This document shows positions 1 to 10,859 of a DNA stretch of 60,338 nt, piece by piece. The notes under the pieces were generated by a model. It made no database searches. It was not told where the DNA came from and saw only the letters and a program-made list of their open reading frames with translations. A program made the translations under genes and the position numbers. Numbering within the stretch: the first letter of the stretch is position 1; the number at the start of each line of letters is the position of its first letter. Source of the stretch: Klebsormidium nitens (lineage: Eukaryota > Streptophyta > Klebsormidiophyceae > Klebsormidiales > Klebsormidiaceae); assembly GCA_000708835.1 (NCBI GenBank), contig DF237150.1, positions 1 through 60,338 on the forward strand, written 5' to 3'.

Positions 1-2565
1 TTGGAGTTGTGGAAGGTCGCGCCAACTGGCAACTGGGGGCAGCGGCGACTTCAACGCAGACGACCTTACCGCCTGTCTGCTAACAGTGCTATGCTGTCGC
101 AATTTGCAAAGCAAGGTCCAAGGATACGAGCTGCGTCATGCTGTCACGCAAGAGGTGGTTCCTTGGCGGCTCGTGTCATCGAATTTGAAGCAAAGCGAAT
201 GGTGAGCTTGATTAGTGAATTCAACAGGGCAGGGTCTGACATTTGCTCCTCGTTGCTCTTTCCAATCATCAAAACTCAGATCACAATGTCCTTGTCCACG
301 CCTTTTTGCCCAGCGCCAGCAATTTTGGCGGGAAGCGGGCTGAGGGCTGTTTCAAGCAGGAGCAACTCTAAGGTGAGCAAATGGGGATGTCCTTTTATTC
401 AAAGCCAGCCGTCCGTGCTATGCGCAGTATCAGAGAAGCTTCTCTGATACTTGTGGTCGGCTAAGCATTAGGGGCGTGCTGCCCGAGCAAGAAGCTGGCA
501 GAGGGAAGCTCTGCTAGAATTCTCTGCAATCGTCAGTGATGCTGAGGTCGAAGCGGTTATTCCTTTCTTTCTGCTACATGAGGATGTCTGTCTTCAGACA
601 CTTAGGGTGCCAAGGCAGGTGGGGAAAGTGCCAACAGGGCGTTGAAAAGTTTTGAACTTCAGGGGTGTGCCTTTTCTGAGGCAATTGATCATCATGTCTC
701 AACGACTTCCTCAATTCTGCAGGAAAGAACATGCTCGCTGCTGCGTACTCGCTGCGTCCACCAGCAGGAGCGATCTTCAAAACCAGCCATCCAGGTCAGC
801 CAGAATCAGCTCGCTTATTTCCATTAGCAGACCATTTATGGAGTGTTGATATCGGTCTCCAGACATGTTCTTTGGATGCCAGATTATTGACAAGCCGCAG
901 ATCTTGTATTTCTCCTTAGGATAGCTCCTGACACGAAGGTTTGCTGAGCAGTGGTCTGAGTTGCTCCTGGGACATGGTTTCACTTCTCTTGTGCTATATG
1001 TGCAGCGGAATCACAATGCTTCCTCAGCACCCCAAGACTTAACCGCTGCTGAGCAAAAACGCGACCCAATACTGTCTATGGCGGCAAAGCTGAAGGCTGC
1101 GCCCGTGAGCAAACCCGTTGTGCGGAGCAGAGAAGATCTGGAGGTAAAGCTGAGATGTCTCCAACTTTTTGTTTGGTCTACGGCGTTTGCATGCCAATCT
1201 GGACTGCTGCTCTTCTGTTGTTGCGGACAAACTACTGCTTTTGCTCTTCAAGTGCCGTATGACTCTCTAAGAAGACGCTTGTTCTTGGACTTTATGGCGC
1301 TCGCCAAGGGGTGTTGCTGTTGACTTCACTTCCAAAGTGCACATCCTTCCGCAGCCGATAGTCACCGCTTGGAACCCTCTGCTTGCCGAAGGGTTGATTG
1401 TGTCTTCCTTGAGGGGGAGAAGAGGTTGCAGGAACTTGAGCAACTCTCTACCGTACTGAGCTAGCTTGGTTGCTCTTCTTGCAACACTTTCTGGTTGACA
1501 GAACCCTGATGAAAGCATCGTGCAAAGTTGATTTTACTGCTGGTCGTCTGTCCTAAGGGAGTTGATTGGGACTCGCTCAGGGGAAAAACCATAGAATTGC
1601 TGGTCTAATGTCTAATCAAGATTGGGTTTTTGGAAAGATTGGGTTGAGGGAAATGCAAAGTTGCTCTGGGGATTCTTCCTGGAGTTCTATGCAGAGAAGA
1701 AGCTGAGACTGTCTCGGCAACTGCTGCGAGCAAGCTTGCGCAGTTTGTACAGGAAACTGTTGTTGGACTTTTTGTTCCACAGCCTGGGTTGCCAGTGCTC
1801 AGGAAGGTTGTTTCACATCCCCGTTTTGGTAAGGGCAATTGGCTTTGCAATTTGCGCCTCAAGGTCAGCACTTTATCGCCCTGTAACCCACTGTTGGACC
1901 AGCAAAGCGGTCTGGTCATATAAGCGCTTTGTCTGTTTGCGACTGCAGAGCATTCTCAGCCAGGCAATCGAGCCAATATCCGAGGAGCTTTGGGCGGTAA
2001 TGATCGAAGAAGGACTCGCGGAAGAGGAGCAAGCGCAGGCGCGGGCGCAGGTAGAGGAGTGGAAACGACGAAACTTAATGTAGCGCTGGGAGGTGATGTC
2101 ACAGTAATAGTCGATGCAAACATCATGGTGTCTCATGCATTAAGTGGGGCGTACAAAAAGGTATTTGAAGGGCACAAGACAGGGCAGTTTGAAGTGGTAA
2201 CGGTGTACCCGGCGCTCGTAGAAGCGGTGAAGAACATCGGTCGCTTAGCGGGGCCAGAAAAGGCTGCAAAGGTTTACGGGAAGTTTTGGGGGGATGATTC
2301 AAAGGGCGACCCGCAGCCGATCTACACGTATGAGTACCAGCCGGAGTACGAAGAAGAGGCCCTTAGACTCCTAGATGGGGCATGTAGGTCTGACTACAGG
2401 GTGGTGGCAGCGGTTTGTGGCCTGAAACTGCCGACAAGCGGGCAGAAGATGTTCATCACTGCCGACAAGCGGCTAGTAAGGGCGCTGAATAAACACGCCA
2501 AGCAGCTCCACGCTCGTTTGAACTTGACGATTCTGGACCCCAAGGACTTTGTAAAACTGCTGTAA
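1..2565 (+). CDS. PIN-domain nuclease-like protein, 3' part of a spliced gene
   Basis: The last two exons are well supported: 1695-1828 (start could lie up to about 45 bases earlier) and 1949-2565, joined by a 120-base GT-AG intron with matching phase. The final exon carries a PIN fold: VIVDANIM near 2104-2125 gives the first acidic residue, LVEAVKNIG a middle glutamate, SDYRVV a third acidic residue and FITADKRL the last. PIN domains are metal-dependent RNases found in VapC-type toxins and in eukaryotic RNA processing; the compact DAN...TADK layout looks like the bacterial 'PIN family toxin component' type, so a role in RNA cleavage is inference. A Gly/Arg-rich stretch (about 2014-2058) precedes it. 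Probable upstream exons are 2-201 (open in frame 2, donor GTGAGC) and 1006-1143 (46 codons, strong acceptor, donor GTAAAG); a short one may lie at 314-372. I could not make all upstream phases agree, so the 5' structure is open. The start lies outside the window. Confidence 0.65.
426..451. repeat. Perfect 26-bp palindrome
   Basis: AGTATCAGAGAAG is followed immediately by its exact reverse complement with no spacer. It lies in a putative intron of the PIN-domain gene. Function unknown; it could be a cruciform-prone site or a chance palindrome. Confidence 0.9.
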
Positions 2566-3700
2566 TATTTGTCTTGCATGTTATGTTGAGATACTTGGAC
2601 GTCCACAGAAAAATGCTTTTTGTGTCATGGGTGGTGCATGTTGGCGCATGTTGCTTGATGCCATAATCCAGATGATACAATATACTTGTTGCATGAGTCG
2701 TGGGCCAGGTATATCGTGCTCCAGTCAAGGTTGTCGGTTTGCGTATGTATGTAGTCGGGTGATCTCTTGCGGATGCATGAAAGGGCCCGGGCCGGTCAAT
2801 CAGAGACGACAGGACATCATGGCATATATTCAAATGCAATAGAGATCCAATCGAGGTGCAGGTTGCAGGCTCATGCATGAAAGTGCATTGTACTATACTG
2901 AGTCCATTGCGTGACCAAGGAAAATTACAGGAATACGTAATTGGATCCAAGCAATTACAAACCAAACTTTTCTCTAGAGTCGATATCGAACTGGCCCGAC
3001 GAATGCACGCATGCAAGCATGCATGGTATATATGCACTGCAGCTATGCGCACGGAACTATCCGAAACTCGACTGACGTTGGCTGCGCATGCATGAAGGGA
3101 GTACGATAAGATTGATTGATCTATAGTATGATTTGCGCGTGCATGCGCTCATCATTGTTGTAATGCATCGGAATGCAATGCGTGCTTCTTCATAAGAAAG
3201 AGGACTCTAGCTCGCCATCATGGGCATAAACTGGCACAGACTCGGATGCAACATGTCACGCGTACTATGTACAATTCCTGTAGCAGCTTTGCCATATACA
3301 TACCAGATGCTGCCAGCTAGAGGGCTCCCGGTCCACATTATATATGCAGGGGACGTACGGGCTGGACGAAGACAATAGACTTGATCAGCGATGGGAAGCA
3401 TGGTCAAATATGATGATGCAAGTTAAATCTCCAATCAAAGCAAATGCGCAGTTCGTCTCAGATGGCGCCAGCTTCACTTCTAGAATTGGCAGACTACGCA
3501 GAGAACCCCGCGCTCTTTAGCACTGAGACTCAATTTGATACTCGAGTCCAATAGGAAAGGATTCTGCCCGCGAGCTGATGTACACCGTTCTTCTCATCTT
3601 CTTCTTCGACATTGACCTCCGCGCGTTTCCTACATTCGACGTGCTCTTTCAGCTTGAAGACAAGACTCCGTCTGGCCCTTGACCATCAACGTCAAACAAA
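2566..3700. other. Non-coding region rich in CATGCA motifs
   Basis: 3' flank of the PIN-domain gene. I see no coding exon. Between about 2570 and 3150 the octamer CATGCATG and the core CATGCA recur many times (for example near 2775, 2872, 3010-3022 and 3088). In plants CATGCA is the RY/Sph core bound by B3 regulators, but here it lies downstream of a gene and could equally be simple-sequence drift. Confidence 0.5.
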
Positions 3701-4260
3701 GAATCGCCTGACACTGGGTACGCTGCGTGAGTGGGGCGACGGCCATACCAGGCAAGATGGAGCGTACCCACTGCCGGGCATTTGTCTTCAAGAAAGAATC
3801 GCCTGACACTGGGTACGCTGCGTGAGTGGGACGACGGCCATACCAGGCAAGATGGAGCGTACCCACTGCCGGGCATTTGTCTTTATGAAAGAATCGCCTG
3901 ACACTGGGTACACAACCATATTCTGCAACGTTCGCTTAAAGTTGATCGAGCGCACCCACTGCCAGGCATTCGTGTCTAAGAATCAACTTGCTAGGACTAG
4001 GATACGCTGCGCGAGTGGGGGGACGGCCAACCCAGGCAAGATGGAGCGTACCCACGGCCAGGCATTTGTCTCTAAGAAAGAACTCTCTGACACTGGGTAC
4101 AACGTTGCTTACAAGTAATCGAACGTACCCACTGCCCGGCGTTTGAATCTTTGAAGAACTGCCGGCCGATGGGTACCCTGTACCAGACGAGCATGGCCCG
4201 CAAATGCTGCTTAAACCTAGTTGGCTGTACCCACTGCAAGACATCAAATCTTAAGAACGA
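3701..4260. repeat. 95-bp tandem satellite, about six decaying units
   Basis: Units start at 3701, 3796 and 3891 (exact 95-base period; the first two are nearly identical). More diverged units follow at about 3990, 4080 and 4158. Each unit opens with GAATCGCCTGACACTGGGTA and contains an internal inverted pair, CACTGGGTACGCT against AGCGTACCCACTG, separated by about 40 bases, so each unit could fold into a stem. Divergence grows from left to right. Reading frames through it simply follow the repeat and are not taken as genes. Confidence 0.9.
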
Positions 4261-5362
4261 AAAGGGCCAGCACTTGGAACATGTGCGGGAGGGACGCTCG
4301 CAATATGAACTCTTGAGGCCCTCGTATTAACTCGAAAGCTGCTCATGGCACTCGACACTGACCTGCTCGCTGTCCCGCTCGCCGCTGCCGCCTAACACAA
4401 GCGCCTGCTCCAGCTCTTGGGGTTGGGCTGGCGAGCGGGTTGATTCCTCTCCCCTAGAATCGCGGTTCTGTGCATGAGAAAAAGAGGATCAACTCGCAAC
4501 TCATAGAAAGGTGCAAGTTGTGCAGTGCACGCGAGTGCCAAATCAATCACAAATTGCACAGGCTTGAGGGATCGTGCATGCGAAATAACATTGCTTCAAG
4601 GAAAGGCCATACCCACGAGCAATTACCTTCTTCCACTCTTGAAAGAAGTGCTCAGTGTCAGGAGGTTTTGGCCGGGCACTCTCCTGAACCTCCTGCATGA
4701 CACGGAGTGCTTGATTAGTCGTCATTCGTGAATCACCCAATCACTACGTGGACGCTCAGCAGATGCCGGTGAGAAGGGGCATGGTGATTCTGACAAATGG
4801 CACACGTAGCCTGGCGGTACTTCGTGGCAACCTGGGATGGAGGCATGAGGCGGAAGGTAACTTGGCCTGGCGAATAACTCACCTCCAAGGTCGGAAGCTG
4901 AATCAGGGGCCGCCCGCGTGAGCTGCTCGGGGTGCCGGAATCGTGTGTGGGCCACCCCGGGTTGCTCTCCACGCCCCCGATCATCAGTTGTGTCGCTGCG
5001 TCGCACCAAACGAATCCCTCAATCAATCGTGCTCAGAATGGCATGCCCTTCAAGACAGACTCGCCTGATCAGAGTTTGATCATGCCCGAAATGACAAGCC
5101 TTCAAGTTGCATCCAAGCATTTGCTGCCCTATCTGCAAAACCAATCGAAGCCAACGACAGTGCTAGGAGATTTGCCACCCTACCTATCAGCGCCCTGCTC
5201 TTTGGTGCCGAAGAGTAGAAGACCTTGTCCGACCCGCACTCGTGGGCTGGAAATCCTGCGCGAGCAGGAGGTTGGCAGGTTAGAGTCGAGAAACCTGTCA
5301 AAGTTTCAGCGGGCCTGCGAACTTATGGAATCTGACAAAGTCTGCGCTCGCAACCGGGCAAA
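4261..5362. other. No recognisable gene
   Basis: Short open frames exist on both strands, including one of 170 codons on the plus strand at 4932-5444, but none shows a known domain or splice-consistent structure. The right end runs into the 127-bp repeat family. Confidence 0.5.
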
Positions 5363-5660
5363 GGTTCACACCGTTCCGAAGGGCCCGGCCATACCCTGCA
5401 GGATGTACCAAAAGCGTACCAGCAAACGCCCAGTTGTTTCTTAAGATGTAACACAGACTTTCCTGGTACACATCCGCTCAACCTGCAAAGCTTCATGTGC
5501 ACCGTGTTGGAGGGTCCCCGGCAATGCCCTGCAACCTGAAGCCGTACCAGAAAACGCCCAGTTGATTTAGGAAGTATTACACAGTTTCTTGGTACAAATC
5601 CCCGCGCTCTGCAAGACCTCACACAGTGTTCAAGGGGCCCCGGCCATACCTTCCAAATAT
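5363..5660. repeat. About 127-bp tandem repeat, two full units plus a partial one
   Basis: The landmark AAACGCCCAGTTG occurs at 5424 and 5552 (128 apart), and the landmark (G)CCCCGGCCATACC or its variants occurs near 5382, 5513 and 5638. Each unit also holds CTGGTACA-type sequence. A separate degenerate unit lies at about 6118-6236, across a GC-rich insert. A 258-codon minus-strand frame (5323-6099) runs through the repeats and is judged non-coding because its apparent protein is just the repeat read three times. Confidence 0.8.
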
Positions 5661-6152
5661 ATGACCCGGCTTCTGATGCCTTTTCCCCAAAAGAAGACGT
5701 GCTACTTCCCCAGCACTGCCAGATTCCAACACGAAATGAGATACATGGGTATGTCGCTGGCGAGACGGCTTGTCGCTCACCTTGGAATGCGCTCCTCGCC
5801 AGCACGCTCACCCTGGCAGCGGGCTGAACTCCAAACCTCGCGGGAGAGCTCCCGCTTGAAAGGGCGCACAGGCCCTCTGCGCGACGGGGGACGAAAGGCT
5901 GCCCGGGCTGCGCATCGTCACTGGCGGCGTGCGGAGGGCGGGCTGCGCCAGGACCGCAATCCGACCCGGGGGCGCTGGCGATCGCACGGAGGCCGGTTGT
6001 GGGGCTGTGGTGGGCGCCGCGGTCAGCGTACGCGGACTCTGAAAAGAAGGCGCTCAATGTGTCAGGAGTGCTGCGCTGGGAACGTCGCAATCGACCCACC
6101 AGGTACCCTCGAATTCGTGAGACGGGTCAAGGGCATGCACCCTGCCCCGGCC

Positions 6153-6668
6153 TTACCTGACAAGATCTGTGTACCAAAAAACACCCATTAACATTCTTAA
6201 GAAGTGATAGGTTGTTTCCTGGTACATATCCGTGATGAGAAGTAGACCTGACGCACCACAAAGACGCTCTTCCTTGATACTCTGCTTTTGGGGCGCGGAA
6301 TCAAACCCCCTCCAGATGTTGCAAACCACAAAAACCACCTTCCAATTGCAGGCGAACCAGTCTGTCAGCTGGAGCTCGGCAGAGTGTCGACTCCAGTGGT
6401 CGTCTGACAATTCTGACAGGTCCGGGTGCTCACCAACTGTCGCCGTCCATGACCGAGGAGCGGCAGATGGCCCAGGCCCCTTCTGATGCTTCTCGGGCTC
6501 AGGGGAGGCAGGGTTCACCATCCTTCGCGCCATCTCGCGCCCCTGAAGCCCAGAATCTGCCCCAGAAATCTCGTCGAAATCTTGAACAGACGGCCGGGCC
6601 ATACTAGGAGATGTAATCCCATTCAAAGAATCGATTCTCCTCGTCTGACTGGCTTCGATTGACGCCAC
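6153..6668 (-). pseudogene. Coding-like 171-codon frame, possible gene or element fragment
   Basis: The minus-strand frame has protein-like composition in its first 110 residues (acidic, Ser/Pro-rich, for example near SVQDFDEISGADSG). It contains a good donor-like GTGAGC near 6435 just after RSWTATV. Its last third overlaps the 127-bp repeat unit at 6118-6236. No domain is recognised and no acceptor or second exon could be joined to it. It may be an exon of a decayed element or a chance frame. Confidence 0.25.
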
Positions 6669-8541
6669 TCACTACATTTGTGGCCTCTTCAGGCAGAGAT
6701 GTATGTCATCACCGCCGCCTGCTAAATCTTCTCAGGATGGCAGAACATTCAAAGCTGAGACGACGGTAACAGCGGGTGGCTCGAGGAACCTCTGGGCGCC
6801 CATTGAAGGCGCGATTGTGCCGCGGACGTAGATTGCGCGAAGCGAAATCGCTCCGTCGAAGCTGAATAAATGTTGATGATCGCGGTGTACTTGAACAGCC
6901 AGCACAGAAATGGAAGCACCGAACGGGTCGCTCCAGAAGCGGCTCGCCATCCTGACCCCGTTTGATTTCTTGAATGCTGCGAGAGATGGGCGCTTTTGAC
7001 TCAAATCAAAAAGCGCGTGACGCTGACGTTGTCTGATCAACAAGGCACCGCACCTGTTGAACCTAACCCATAGCCGACGGTTTGCCTGTCCTGGGCGCAA
7101 AGAGGCAACAGAGACAACGACGTTACAGAGAAACCTTGAAAGCGCTTCTTTGGCGTGGGATATTGTGACCTGCGACGGAATCGATCTCAGCGAAGAATAA
7201 CAAGGAGGTGGAATTGATTGACGGCTTCTAATCACATTCTCGTGCAAACATCTCCTGGTTCTATTGGTGGGCCAATTCGAGAATTTTAACACAGCCGCCG
7301 CCATCCAGATTCAGAATACGAGGTCAAGCTTTGAACATGGCCTTTTTCTCTGAAGAAATACGACAAAGAAGGCTGCGAATGGACACCGATCGTCGACCAG
7401 CGACCGTTTGCTGTGCTATAGATTCTGCGTTCAATTGACCTATGCACCCCTTTTATGTGGACTAAAGCGCGCCTCTTATGAGTCTACAAACTCGCTCTAT
7501 TGTGCACGTCTGCTCCAACATATCTGGCCTTCACGAGACCAAAAGTTAGCAACCTGAGGGCATCATTGCCAGCGCTTCTGAAACAGAAGGGAGGCGTACT
7601 TGACGCCCAACTGAACCGCTTCCAGGTGCAATCGTACGGTCAGGCGGACCGCAGAACCGCAGAATAGCTGGGGGACGACCAAGAATCGCAGCGCTGCCGT
7701 CCAGATTTTGACGTCAAAAAATGAACGCGCGAGATTTTTCGTTTATCCTCAGTTAGGCCCGGTTTGTCCAAACCCGAGTATCGGAACCTGTCCTGCCAAA
7801 GCTTGCGACCCCCTAGCTAAACTTTGCAGACTGGAGTCCTTATGTTCAGATCGGACGGTAGCGCTGCGATTTCGTCCATCGCGAAGTTCTGCGGTCCGCC
7901 TGCAGTGCAGCGCGCAATGGGCGGTCGTTTGAGATGTCTTCGCTTGCCTGAAGGACTTCTTGAGTTCAGATGATCTCCAACTTTTATAGTGTTCTGGCTT
8001 CTTCTCTAATCATGAAGTCCGAAAAGATTGCAGTTTACGACAGACCCAAAAAGGCGGCTTCGGAGCGACTTCAAGGATATTGATTAGCCGGTGATTCTTC
8101 CTTAAGAAACAGCTCGAGATTATGCGCCGCGGTCCCTTAATTGACATTGGCTAGATTGGCTCTGAGCAATATTAATCCAGGCGTGTTGCTGAGATCTGAA
8201 AAGAGAAGGGATCCGAAGCCTTTAGTGACATAGCAAGAAAGCGAAGTCAGCGCCCCATTGCAGAACCGACAACTAAAAAGCATGGAAGTCTCTTTCCTAC
8301 TCAAGCTGTAGCCGGTATCTTTAAAGCAACTACTGCGCTGATGGCTCTGAATCACCTGGATGGGCGTGGCCTTTCAGTGCAACCACAAAGACGCTTCACC
8401 ACTGCCAGCGTCTGCACTTCGTCCGGAACGCGCACGCGGCGGCTTGCGGTTAAACGAGAGTAGTGCACTGGCATCGCGCCAACAGATGTCTACTATTGAC
8501 ATTATGCAAGACATACATATATGAAGTTCGAACGATCATTT
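6669..8541. other. No supported gene
   Basis: A 190-codon minus-strand frame (6732-7304) starts with ATG but has no recognisable domain. Part of its DNA (around 6774-6830) is similar to 14358-14410, both carrying GCGGGTGGCTC and GGGCGCCC, so it is more likely repeat-derived. The rest is unassigned. Confidence 0.4.
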
Positions 8542-8554
8542 ACTGGGTATTAGT

Positions 8555-8618
8555 AAATGGGTATTAGGAATTAGTTAAATGGGTATTAGGAATTAGTTAA
8601 ATGGGTATTAGGAATTAG
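8555..8618. repeat. 22-bp minisatellite, three units
   Basis: Units of 22 bases starting AAATGGGTATTAGGAATTAG lie at 8555-8576 and 8577-8598, with a 20-base third unit at 8599-8618. Further TGGGTATTAG fragments flank it at 8543 and 8631. Confidence 0.95.
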
Positions 8619-10062
8619 GACTTGAGGAACTGGGTATTAGTTGGAACGCTACTTTTTTCCCTACTAGTCATATCTGTAGTGGCATCCGTCATAGTGCACG
8701 CACGCGGCGGCTTGCGCACGCGTCCTCGGTTCACAAACTCACTCATCCAGAACACCAGAGCAAGCATTAAAACATACTGTGTCGTTTGTTGCATCACATA
8801 TTGTGCCGCGCCATACTGACGCTCGAGTATGTGCGACGACGTGTGACGCAACCGCCTTGTATGATGTGCAAAACTTGGTCTCGGCTTCGTTTACCCTCTG
8901 CAGCTCGATCGTAACGCTTGCCGTGCTTAATCACATGGCCTTGGCAGCCAACAGCAGATGTCCTCACAGCCGCCATCCAGGTTTTTTCTCTCCTTCTGTC
9001 GATGCTCATGGCGCTCCTTCCATAGAGCCAAGCTAGCTAGGCCGCATGTGGGCGCCAGGTCGACGAAATAAGCGCGCACGACAGGCGCCGCGGGAAGCGC
9101 GCGCCGCCGGGTTCCTAGATTTCTGATGCGCATACGCGGCGCGGCCGCCCGCGCCCTGGCCTTCAGCGCACGCTGCGCTTGGAGTCCATCATAAGTGCGC
9201 GCAGTAAGGCACCCGTGAGGAAGTGCACAGATACGAAACATTTTCGGAAGATTGATAATTGCACTGCCCGGCCGTCTCGGACGATCCAGGCTGTCGACTC
9301 GCTCAGCGCTTCCGCGAGCGTCTTGGATCAGTCGAAGGGCAATGATTTGCGAGCATCTTCTCGCTAGTGGTTTTCTCGCCGGACCTTCTGAAGCAATTGA
9401 TTCTTAAATTAAAGCGGGGCCGACTCGAAACGGCTTCGTTGAGACCGTGACAAAGTTCTTCTTCGCCAGCGCTCGAGAACGGCTCCCGAAAACGTCACGT
9501 GACCTCCATCATGACGCCCTTCCCAACATTATCATTGAACCGACGTGAATCGACGTATTCATCGTTCGCTCAAGTTTTGAGACGCACCGGCTGGAATCCG
9601 AGAACTGTCAACAACTTCAGCCGCGTTGATAGGGATGCAAAGGTACATAAGACGCGCATTTCGATACGGATCGGTTTGATCAGAGCAGAGACAGTGCCCA
9701 TTGAGTGCAAAGGAGGCCAGCAAGTCTGCCCATGCACTGGACACTATTTGGAGCCACAAGACTGAGGTCCATTCTGTGTTGCGCCAAAACGGAGCGTTCA
9801 ATGGTACTTGCCTCAATGAAGCATAACGAAAGGGCGGACGTAGAGACAGCGACTTGCTAGATAAGGTTTGTGCTTTTTCAAGCGTGACCATCTCACGAGC
9901 GAAGGGACTAATGTGCTTTTGCGAATGGAACGGCTCGGATCCTGTTTACCACTTTATCGTTGAGCTCCGTACACATGTACTGGCTCAAGATCAAGAACTT
10001 CCTCACTAACTTCGCATGGTTGTCCCGAAATCAAAGCTATCAAGCGCTGCATTTATGGAACT

Positions 10063-10243
10063 CACTATAAATCAATACCCGGTTTAAGATCGTTTGCTGA
10101 GGCCGTTTTGATCTCAGAAATTCAGCTTTTAAGATCAAAATGGTCTGACACAACGTTTAAGACCAAAATAGCCTGAAATCCTGAATAGGTTTAAGATCGA
10201 AGTGGCCTCACAACGATCTTAAACCGGGCTATCATTTATAGTG
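10063..10243. mobile_element. CACTA-type miniature inverted-repeat transposon
   Basis: A 181-bp element with terminal inverted repeats of about 40 bp: the left end begins CACTATAAATCAATACCCGG and the right end is its near-exact inverse, finishing ATTTATAGTG. It is flanked by a 3-bp direct repeat ACT (10060-10062 and 10244-10246). CACTA (En/Spm) elements start with CACTA and make 3-bp target duplications, so the assignment follows known rules. Inside are three head-to-tail subrepeats of about 28 bp starting TTTAAGA(T/C)C, like the subterminal transposase-binding repeats of that superfamily. There is no transposase, so it is non-autonomous. It sits inside repeat copy A and is absent from copy B. 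Confidence 0.85.
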
Positions 10244-10845
10244 ACTGTAGGTTTAGTGTCTACTTATTTCGAATTCTTAGTAGCAGCGGCCTGCAAAGGA
10301 AATGTGCCTGAGGTGAAAATGCGACAGCGTCAGTTGGCACTGCCTGGCTACGGCCCTCTGGCAGCTTTGAACACGTCGCGCGCATACGAGCTGATCCAAG
10401 ATCAAGTTGGACGTCAAGAGTGATCCATCAACAAAGACTATAATCAAGAAAGAACCAAAGACGCGTGTAAACGCAGAGCCTTCTTCTTGTGACGATTGCG
10501 CGAGCTTTGGAAACCCCCAACCTGAGCGTACAAGAAACTCATCGGGAATATAGCGGCTTCTGAAGATGCCGCGCTGGACAGACGTTGGCGTTCCTGACGG
10601 GCCAGTCCTCACAAAATCGTCTTGGCCACTCACCCCGTGACCTCATATTTACTTTTCCTGAAGCAATCACCGGGAGAAGTTACTCAAGAACCGGCTCGAC
10701 GCCTTCCATCAGAGGCTTGTACTTTCTAAGAAACCGGGCCAGGTCCATCTATCATTCTGAAAAACGCCAGTCGTAAGGGGCGTGGCCGTTGCTTTTCATT
10801 TAACGGCAAATTTTGCTGGCTCGGCTTGAGTCGGCACGGCGATTT

Positions 10846-10859
10846 TGACCTTCGGGTCA
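10846..10859 (+). other. TTCG-tetraloop hairpin, copy A
   Basis: TGACC-TTCG-GGTCA folds as a five-base-pair stem closed by a C-G pair on a TTCG loop, an exceptionally stable loop if transcribed. It is one of three matching hairpins in the long repeat family, followed each time by a related (A/G)AGCTTC-like stretch. Confidence 0.8.

Noticed and set aside
1622-2083. 153-codon frame ending with an acidic helix just before the PIN domain, resembling an antitoxin overlapping a toxin gene
   Set aside because: The exon pair 1695-1828 and 1949-2565 joins in the other frame with correct phase and reads straight into the PIN domain, so the overlap is a shadow frame and not a toxin-antitoxin pair.
5323-6099. 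258-codon minus-strand open frame
   Set aside because: It runs through the 127-bp repeat units and a GC-rich insert; its apparent protein is the repeat translated three times, with no domain.
6732-7304. 190-codon minus frame starting with ATG
   Set aside because: Part of it matches repeat DNA at about 14358-14410, and it shows no domain or consistent composition.
8555-8618. TTAGG-containing minisatellite considered as an internal telomere tract
   Set aside because: The unit is 22 bases, not a 5-7 base telomere repeat, and only three units exist.
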